From NCBI GenBank assembly GCA_034231615.1, contig CM067298.1, forward strand, positions 53,162,883-53,226,882: a stretch of DNA of 64,000 bases, read 5' to 3'. Origin of the DNA: Meghimatium bilineatum. Its lineage: Eukaryota > Mollusca > Gastropoda > Stylommatophora > Philomycidae. The notes beneath the pieces were generated by a model. That model worked only from the letters and a program-made list of their open reading frames with translations. It had not been told where the DNA came from and searched no databases. Positions 56,674-64,000 of the stretch are shown piece by piece. Made by a program: the position numbers and the translations under genes. Position 1 is the stretch's first letter, and each line of letters opens with the position of its first letter.

Positions 56674-57403
56674 TTGCAGAATGCACAGATCCTTCAGCAA
56701 CTCTTGTAATTTCCCATGATCCTAGGTGAGATTTTCGGGCCTCTAATCTTTCTATTTGTGACTCAATAACATCTTTGAATAATGATTCATCTTTTTTGCT
56801 GCCAAGTTCATTTCTAGAGTTGTTGTTCTTAGGAACTCCATTTCTGATTTCTTCATACACGTTTGTTGAATTATTAGCAATATTATGATTCTTTTTGCTA
56901 ACAGTTGCATAAACAGGTTCAGAATGTGAACTGGACGAAGTGCTGGATCTTGGACTTGGTCTAGTTTTCCCTGTGAGATCTTGCACCTGAGAGTAAACAT
57001 GATTTGTGCTATCTGAAATATTAGTTTCAGAACCTGAATTGGTGGATCCATAAGGATTTGAAGCGAAAGATGTTACTTTTTCGTCTATGACTGTTTCAAT
57101 GACGGGGTTGTTGTCATTTAAATGGCTCGATGTTTGGATTTGGTGCTGCTTTATTGATTTCGTTTCTTCTTGGTCTCTCAGAGCTGTGTGTTCAAGAAAC
57201 GTTGTATAGTCCAGTAATTGATCACTGAGATTTGAATCTTGTCGATAAAGACCTAGGAGACTGTCTGTTCTGTCTACTGATCCAGACCTGGAATTTCTAT
57301 CATAATGAACATATTTGTTACTGACAGAATCACTATCATGCCATGAGTCTATGTAGCTTCGTCGAAACATTATATCCTGATCTCCTGGATAACAAACTTG
57401 AGA
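56674..57403 (-). CDS. WHRN: Whirlin-like exon e3, large Ser/Asn-rich exon
   Basis: The largest exon, 730 nt coding residues 95-337. Acceptor TCTATTTTGCAG, donor GCAA|GTGAGT (consensus). Phase 0 in, phase 1 out. It is rich in Ser, Asn, Asp and Thr and probably disordered, with a Ser cluster (SPRSSTSSSSHS). Three tyrosine motifs of the form V-Y-x-x-V/I occur: VYSQV, VYATV and VYEEI. A charged, probably helical segment (KDVIESQIERLEARKSHLG) sits near the end. An open frame of this length in AT-rich DNA, bounded by good splice sites, is strong evidence of coding. I see no known domain. Confidence 0.85.
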
Positions 57404-57489
57404 CTGCAAAATAGAAACAAAGTCGAATCCAACACATAGATGAAATAATTGTGATACATTAAGTATATTCATTAGATATTAAATAACAT

Positions 57490-57830
57490 CATATAATGAA
57501 TGGCTGTCATGTGACGTATTCCTTCCAGAACGTTGTCTTCCCAATGAACTTTCTGAACCTCTCTCTGTCTTGGGCGATGTGGCTTGCATTTTCTAGCGAT
57601 GTATTCATGTTATCTTTAATGTCGTCAGTCCATCGTCTTCTTGGTCTGCCCTTTCTCCTCTTCCCAGGTACTCTTCCCTCCATTATTTTTCTTTCTAAAC
57701 AGTTGTGTCTTTTTATATGACCAAACAGGCATAGTTTTCTTTTTGTTATTGTGTTTAGTAACCAACACTCTGGAATCTTCAATGTGTTTATAATATCTGA
57801 GTTTCTGAGTGAATCGCTACAATCCTAATA
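57490..57830 (-). pseudogene. LINE C-terminal tail
   Basis: 91-codon minus frame: TKRKLCLFGHIKRHNCLERK, EGRVPGKRRKGRPRRRWTDD, DRERFRKFIGKTTFWKEYVT. The C-terminal RT tail of a CR1/RTE-like LINE, fully open over its length. It starts about 85 bp beyond the acceptor of exon e3 (57403), in gene orientation. A second, more decayed copy lies at 58.3 kb. Confidence 0.82.
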
Positions 57831-58289
57831 TTAAATAAATTGAGACTGTATTTTTACTTACAATATTTCACGATTTAATTGTGTGTTTGTGTATCTATGA
57901 ATACATTAAAACTTATGATAAATAAATGTCAAACAAATAATAATTAATTGTTAAACAAATGATAAATAAATGTCAAACAGATGAACAATGGACGAATACA
58001 CATTTTTCAACAAAATTATGGGTGAAGAGATTAATCACAGATTGAAACAACTTTCAGCAAGAATTAAGATAAAGAGATTAATCAAAGAATTAAACAATTT
58101 CAGCAAGAATTAAGGTGAAGAGATTAGTCAAATATTGCAATTTTATTAATGGTATGACAGAAGGAAGGTTGAAACCTCATTTGGCAAGTGCGGCACACTA
58201 GCTTATCTACATAACTGGAGTCTGGTTATACTAAACTGTGCAATAATTTAACAATAATGTATGGTGTCTAATGTCACAAGTAATTCTTT

Positions 58290-58530
58290 CATGTAATATC
58301 ATTATCGTGTGACATATTCTTTTCAGAACGTGATCTTCCTTATGGATTCTCTGAACACTTCGCGATTCTGGGCGAGTTGACATGCCGCAGCTAGAGACAT
58401 GTTGAAACAATCTGATATATCACTACACCATCGTCGTTCTGGGCGTCCTCTTCCCCTGTTGTCGTTAACTCTGCCTTCAGCTATTTATCTTTCTATGCTG
58501 TTATGTCTCTTTATATAAAAAAAACCACAC
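58290..58530 (-). mobile_element. LINE C-terminal tail, decayed second copy
   Basis: Same family as 57490-57830 (GTGACATATTCTTTTCAGAA at the 3' end, then CGTCGTTCTGGGCGTCCTCT for the R-G-R-P-R-R-R segment). Same orientation, about 800 bp away. Confidence 0.7.
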
Positions 58531-59580
58531 AACAACAACAACAAATACACAGCTTTCTTGTTAGGAAGTTGTTAAGGAGCCAGACCTCCTTGATATAGAA
58601 GATTAATATTGAGCTGGGGAGTTACAATCCTATTTCCTGGTGACGCACGTTCTTTTTAAAACTTGACACGAGTGTACGTTTGTTATACAGGGTCATGTGG
58701 TCCTTGTAGAATATGAGTGTAGAAATTCTGATTGCCAAAATATTGTTATAGCCATCTCATGATTATAAAGAATGATTGTTAATAATATTGTAGTATCATT
58801 GTGCTACCGGGACACAAATTGTATCAAAGAATAGTAACACAGCTGTTGCCACATATGTCGTAAGAATCGATTGAGGAAGTTGCGCGTGGAATTATCTACC
58901 CCGCCACAAATGTCCACCATGATAAACCAGGCTGAAGATCCATGAATGGAGTGTAGAGATGGAATCAACCCTTTCATGTGCAACATGTCTCAATATTACA
59001 TGAAAATCACAGCAAGGACCCCTCCGAAGTAGAAGACTGTTTATATCGTGGTATTGCACCACAAGTCAATGAATAAAATAGTTGGAATCAGGGCCGGATT
59101 TAGACTTGATGGGGCCATTTAACGATTAAGAATATATAGATAGTGTAATAAAAAAATGTTGGGGGCCTTAAGTTATAGCTTGTTTAGCTTATAGGTAAAT
59201 CCGGCACTGGTTAGAACTATTACAAAAAACTATGGAAAAACTTCCAAAATTAAAAAGTGTCAGATAAACATCATTCTGTAACTGATAACAAAACTCTACC
59301 ACCTGGATAGGGGACTAAGATCATACTCACTCTGAATTCTACCATTATCAACAATTATCAATCATCAGCAGTCATCATCAATCATCATCAATTAATCATC
59401 CATCCATCACCTATCGTCCAGCGTCCGTCATCCATCATCGTCATCCATCAAAATGATCATCAATTGAATTTTATTTTTCAGCATAAACTAAATAACATAA
59501 GGGTACAATATGCTTAAAGAAAAAAATTCACAAAATAGTTGAAGATTGCATCTATAAAAGAATCAGACTCGTACTCTCAC
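58530..59580. other. Intron e2-e3, no gene seen
   Basis: AT-rich, with a (CAT)n/(CATC)n-rich stretch at about 59340-59465. No element recognised. Confidence 0.5.
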
Positions 59581-59747
59581 CCCAGAATCGAAACTGTCAT
59601 CTAGCTCATCTATATTGTCATCCAAGTCCGCATTGTTGATGGCATACTCATTGTCATCTCTTAGAGCAGATAGTGGAGAAATATCAACGCTGCTCTCCCG
59701 TGTACGAGTTCTGTGTGAGTATTTACCAGATGAATTGTCACCCGGTG
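59581..59747 (-). CDS. WHRN: Whirlin-like exon e2 (acidic linker)
   Basis: 167-nt exon coding residues 40-94. Acceptor CTGTCTTGTAG, donor GGG|GTGAGA. Phase 1 in and phase 0 out, matching e1 and e3. The N-terminal half is basic and Ser-rich (KYSHRTRTRESSVD). The C-terminal half is strongly acidic, ending LDDNIDELDDSFDSG. The acidic stretch is low-complexity linker and probably disordered. No other reading frame across the exon is open with usable splice sites. Confidence 0.78.
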
Positions 59748-60109
59748 CTACAAGACAGAGGATCGCAATAAATAAAACAATAAATGATTGTTGCTAAAAA
59801 TGTGCTAATCGTAGTAATTGAAATCATGATTTTATAGGTAAACTTAAACATTTGTATTCGAGAAACAACTTAAATAACGTTACTGTAAAAAGATGATTCA
59901 TCACGAGTCTATAGCACTGCAGTTGATGAGAGACACCGAGTTGAGTAATGTGAGGGTGTCATGTATAGTTTGAATATTGTTATAAGATGAATTTACAAGT
60001 AGATGAATTAATTAATTCTGATATAATTAACTAGTTCGATTTCTAGACTTCATTGATAGTTAGGCTATAACTCCAGATAGACATTAAAAATTCTGGGAAA
60101 TCCTCCGTG

Positions 60110-62440
60110 ACAGAACTACAGAACTACAGAAGAAGTGGTGGGCTTTGCTGTTCGCAAGCATCAAGACTGGTTTGGCGAAAACGATTTACAGATCAAAGCT
60201 CTCCTGGACAACAAGCACAAACAGCAGAAAACTGATCTAAACGATCCTAAATCAACTAGCAAAAAGACTGTACGAAAACTCAAAACGCGCAAAAAAAGAA
60301 CTAAAGAGGACGTAAGACTCAACGTTTGGTAGCAAAGTCAAAGAGATACAGAATTACACTGATAGCAAAGCAATACTATGCAGAAATTATATTTAGCGCT
60401 AATAACAATATATGACCATCAGTCTTCCTGAACGTCTCTTCTTCTCAGTGCAGATGGAAAGCATACCATCAGAAAATTCTCAAACGCTGTGCTGAACAAT
60501 TTGAAAATGTACTAAACTGTTACTCCTAGATTAAAGACGAAGCGATTGCGCGCATCACGCAAAAACTAATCAACCATTCATTATAGGAGATCCCTTACCT
60601 TGAGGAGGTGGAGAAAGCAATCTCAGATTTTTTCGTAGGAAAAGTGCCAGGTCCAGACTCCATTCCAGCCACGTTTACGCCCTGTGTGGCCGTGTTATGA
60701 CTGCTAAACTCACAGAGTTCTTCCAGATAATATGAAACCTGGAAGCGATATTACAAGACTCTATGGATGCTTCCATCATACATCTATACACGAGAAAAGG
60801 AAATTGCCTAGCTTGCGACAACCACCGAGGCATATCCATGCTCTCTATAGCAGGCAAGATCCTGGCTAGAGTCCTGTTAAACAGAATGCAAGCTCATCTT
60901 GAGACAGGTCTCCTCTCAGAGAGCCAATATGGCTTCCGACAAAACAGATCTGCAGTTGACATGATATTCACTACAAGACATCTACAGAAAAAGTGTCGTG
61001 AACAGAGCAGTGGTCTCTACACCACATTTGTCGACCTAACTAAGGCATTCGACACTGTAAATTGCGAAAGACTATGGAAGATCATGGCCAAATTTGGATG
61101 TCCCAAAAAATTCATCAACATGGTTAGGCAGTTCCATGATGGTCTGATAGCCTGTGTGCTAGATGACTGCGCACACTAAAATCCGTTTCCAGTAACTAAC
61201 GGTGTCAAACAGTATTGCATCCTGCTCAGATGCTTTTCAGCATGGTGTTCCTTGCTATGTTGAATGATGCCTTCCGGAATAATAGTGCAGGATTCTTTTT
61301 CGCTATCGAGCTGATGGAGGGCTATTTAATCTTAGTAGATTGAAGGCCAAGACAAAAACTAAGACGGACAATGTTCGCAACATCTTGTTTGATGATTGTC
61401 AATTGTGCACTCATCGCTACCAGTCTGAAAGACATGCAGGACAATACGGACCTATTTTGTTTGGCCTGTGATGCGTTCGATACCTGTGATCCACCAGCAC
61501 CACGAAGACATTAGTAATTATCAACTAGCGCCAGGTGTCCCCAACACAGAACCCGTAATCACAGTAAAGGGACATAATTCTCAAATACTGGCAATAATTA
61601 GTTTGTATATCTCGGCAGCGCTATATTGTAAACTGCGACAACTGACGAGGAAGTTGCCCTGCGTATTATTCGAGCCAGTGCGGCATTCGGCAGCCTTCGT
61701 GCTAACGTCTGGATCAGGCGTGGTCTCAGGTTGAAAAATAAGTTGGTCGTCTACCGCGAAGTGCTTCTACCAACACTGCTTTATGCTGCATCATCATGGA
61801 CTGTCTATGCGAGACACAGACGATATCTTAACATTTTCCACCTTCGGTGCCTAATAAACCTCATGGGAGTAAGTTAGCAGGATTTAGTGCCTGACATGGA
61901 AATCCTTCAAAAGTCCCGTATGCAAAGCATCCGCGCCCTGATGACTAGGTCCAAACTCTGCTGGACTGGCCACATCGTCCGTATGCCAGACAAGAGCCTC
62001 CCAAAGAGATTATTCTATGGGGAGCTGTGCGATGGAAAACGTTCATGCGAGCGCAGAACAAGCGCTTCAAGGATCACCTAAAAAACTCTCTCAAGAACTG
62101 CAGCATCGATCCTAGCTCCTGTGAGACTATGATCGTTCAGCAGGGGACACTCAGATTAATGCTGGCATCACTAAATTTGAAAAGTGAGAAAACTTTGGAC
62201 TATTTATAAGCGACGGAAGTGGAAGAACAATTCTGAAACTCTCCTACTCGGGATTTTCTGCACTCCTGCATGCACTGCAATAGAACATTCCTGTCACGAA
62301 TCGGACTCATCGGGCATCTACGAACTCACAAACCCAAACCAAATTAGAAAATCACAAATGTTTTGTTTTTCTACTTGTTCACGACATTTGTATTTTTTTC
62401 CTGCCATGTTCATCTTCGCTTGTGAAAGAGGAACGCATAA
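60110..62440 (+). pseudogene. LINE ORF2, RT with C-terminal C2H2 finger
   Basis: The longest LINE in the window, about 2.3 kb. In order over several frames: KHQDWFGENDLQIKALL (linker after endonuclease), GKVPGPDSIPA, SQYGFRQNRSAVDMIFTTRH, FVDLTKAFDTVNCERLWKI (motif A), FPVTNGVKQ-like motif B, and LFDDCQL at the FADD site (one residue missing). Then ITVKG, LPTLLYAASSWTVYARHR, LCWTGHIVRMPDKSLPKR and a C-terminal CMHCNRTFLSRIGLIGHLRT-H finger (62267-62329). Intron e1-e2, antisense. At least five stops or shifts. Confidence 0.87.
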
Positions 62441-62471
62441 CCTCAGATGCTGCAATCAGTGAAATGCTTAC

Positions 62472-62586
62472 CTGTAACAAGTCGATTATGAACGGTAAGG
62501 CCGCTGGTAGTAGTAGTAAGGCTGTTTGCGTCGCTCCAAGTGTATTCTGCATATAACTCTTTGAATACAGGATATTTTCTAACAGA
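62472..62586 (-). CDS. WHRN: Whirlin-like exon e1 (linker)
   Basis: First exon of the gene inside the window; coding residues 1-38 of the part seen. The acceptor is a pyrimidine stretch ending CTCCACAG and the donor is ACAG|GTAAGC. It starts in phase 0 and ends in phase 1, where its last G joins CA of the next exon to make Ala. The peptide begins SVRKYPVFKELYAEYTWSD and has a run of four Thr. No domain is recognisable; in whirlin-type proteins this position follows PDZ2. The exon opens in phase 0 without a plausible start codon, so the gene continues upstream outside the window. Confidence 0.75.
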
Positions 62587-63079
62587 CTGTGGAGAATAAA
62601 ATTAAAACATGAACTTGATAATGGACGATTTAAAACGTTAATGTTAACAAAATAATCACAAATTAAAGTGTCATAAATATAATGTTAAATATATTTCATG
62701 CTTAGTAAACTGATTTTTTTTCTGGTTGTATTGTAATTATTTCAAGATTGCCAGGTCGAAGTTACTAGTTATTAATCATAATGAACTAATTTAATATCAA
62801 TCTTAGTAGACAAACAGTCACTTGTTCATTGGAAAATGTCACATATTAATAAAACTTGACTGAGACGAACTTTGACTTATATTTCACACATAATCATATT
62901 TATTGTTCCAGTAATTCCATCAATCCATCGTGCTTAGAAATTAATGATAACTCTACTTTTTTTGGTTAAAAAATATGGCTCTTTGTTGAACTTTATTATG
63001 GTATATTATCAACCGATACATTGTAGCAAATACAAAGGTATATTCCTGCTTAACCACGCCGGTAACTAGTTTGCTAAGA

Positions 63080-63585
63080 TTCTTAAAAACGGATAAGACC
63101 TATTGTGAATCCAATGCTTAGTCAGGAACAGTTCGGGTTTAGACATGGACGAATGCGTACAGATACAATATTTTCTCAACTAAAAATTAGTGAAATGACA
63201 ATAGAATACAGACACCACATGAATGTTGCTTTTATAGATCCAGAGAAAGCTTTCGACAGAATAAATATAGAACTACTCTGGAGTATTCTTGAAAATTATG
63301 GAATAAAAGAAAAATTATAGACTGTGTAAGAGACATATGCAAAGATTGTGAAAGTGCAGTTAGAACAAATGCAGGACTTACAAAGTGTTATTCAGTAACA
63401 TCAGGAGTTAGACAGAGATGTGTCTTATCACCATTATTCTTTATTATTATATATGTATTTATTACCACAACAGTAAACACACGCTTACCATTCAAATTAC
63501 CTAATTGAACTACTCTTTGCTGACGATCAGTGTCTACTTCACAGTTCAAGCGAAGAGCAGCAAGATCACATAAACATATTCAACT
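63080..63585 (+). pseudogene. LINE RT fragment
   Basis: Plus strand: LSQEQFGFRHGRMRTDTIFS, NVAFIDPEKAFDRINIELLW (motif A intact), VTSGVRQRCVLSPLFF-like motif B, and LLFADDQCLLHSSSEEQQDH (catalytic FADD intact) after a frameshift. Truncated on both sides; follows the RTE-like family of 22.6-23.7 kb. Upstream of exon e1, so presumably in the next intron of the whirlin-like gene. Confidence 0.8.
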
Positions 63586-63703
63586 ACCAAGCCCTTTTCC
63601 ATTACAGCTCTGGGAGCTGATTTCACGCACCGTCATTTATGTTTACTCTTCCGACTTTTCCATGCTTTTAATTGGACGGAGACACATAGTTTTGAGGGTC
63701 ACA

Positions 63704-63704
<1 letters not shown>

Positions 63705-63800
<96 letters not shown>
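63705..63800. repeat. (TA)n microsatellite
   Basis: 48 TA units without interruption. Open frames across it are repeat by-products. Confidence 0.99.
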
Positions 63801-63802
<2 letters not shown>

Positions 63803-64000
63803 TAAACCCAAATACAATAAAGTCAATCCTCTACGACTTTTGAACTTATCTTGAGGTAAAATCTGTGACAGATGAAGGGCTAAAAGGCTGCTGTCATATG
63901 AATAGTCTGACGCATGCATTCTAAGTGATTCAACCAATATGCTAGTGGTAGTTGTCTCAGCAGTCTGCAATAGATGGAGTTGATGGCTCAATATGCGGCG

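Larger units (their letters stand above)
31046..62586 (-). other. WHRN: Whirlin/PDZD7-like gene, 3' half, 12 exons
   Basis: Span of the only host gene I can support. Twelve exons on the minus strand join with compatible phases (1,0,1,1,1,0,2,1,2,1,0) and sum to 2007 nt, giving 668 residues plus stop. Domain order is Ser/Asn-rich linker (residues 1-412), harmonin-homology domain (about 413-490), linker (491-577) and PDZ (about 578-668, to the C-terminus). This is the C-terminal order of whirlin and PDZD7, actin-bundle-tip and Usher-complex scaffolds. The HHD motif LEDHARGLLTEDE and the PDZ pattern LGLEIGGG...AFKTK resemble whirlin more than harmonin as I know the families. The upstream PDZ domains would lie beyond 64000. 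Whirlin versus PDZD7 is inferred; the exon chain is seen directly. I could not place a polyA signal. Confidence 0.85.

Overview
The window is animal nuclear DNA: AT-rich, with long introns, GT-AG splice sites, and many decayed non-LTR retrotransposons, SINEs, satellites and microsatellites. There is no bacterial gene layout. A whirlin-type scaffold gene together with this repeat mix fits an invertebrate, most likely a lophotrochozoan such as a mollusc. The species cannot be named from the sequence.

The one host gene I can support is on the minus strand from 62586 down to 31046. Twelve consecutive coding exons (e1 to e12 in transcription order) join with matching phases and total 2007 nt, coding for 668 residues and a stop. 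In order they encode a Ser-rich linker, a harmonin-homology domain (HHD), a second short linker and a final PDZ domain. This is the order of the C-terminal half of whirlin (WHRN) or its relative PDZD7, scaffolds of hair-cell stereocilia and the Usher complex in vertebrates. The N-terminal part (PDZ1, PDZ2 and perhaps a first HHD) should lie beyond base 64000. The introns hold LINE, SINE and minisatellite insertions, including a LINE remnant that stops about 15 bp from a splice donor.

From 1 to about 31 kb I find no host gene. The region holds: LINE tails and SINEs (0-4 kb); a 20-bp minisatellite (4.1-4.9 kb); a compound satellite domain with units of about 164, 201, 180 and 165 bp (5.0-10.9 kb); LINE, hAT and SINE remnants (11-21.5 kb); a nested patchwork of LINE pieces, including a degenerate C2H2 zinc-finger scrap and a GC-rich RT/RNase H element (22.3-26.1 kb); a 30-bp minisatellite split by a LINE tail (26.5-27.3 kb); and a Helitron Rep remnant (28-29.3 kb).

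At least four LINE types can be told apart by their C-terminal ends: RNase H plus a Cys-rich tail; an RNase H family ending in an AACT-type tail; RTE/CR1-like elements ending in a basic GRP-rich tail; and one ending in a C2H2 finger. All look inactive, with in-frame stops, frameshifts or lost catalytic Asp residues. Two SINE families share their 3' half but differ in their heads. All gene calls come from reading motifs and splice sites by eye; no database search was possible.
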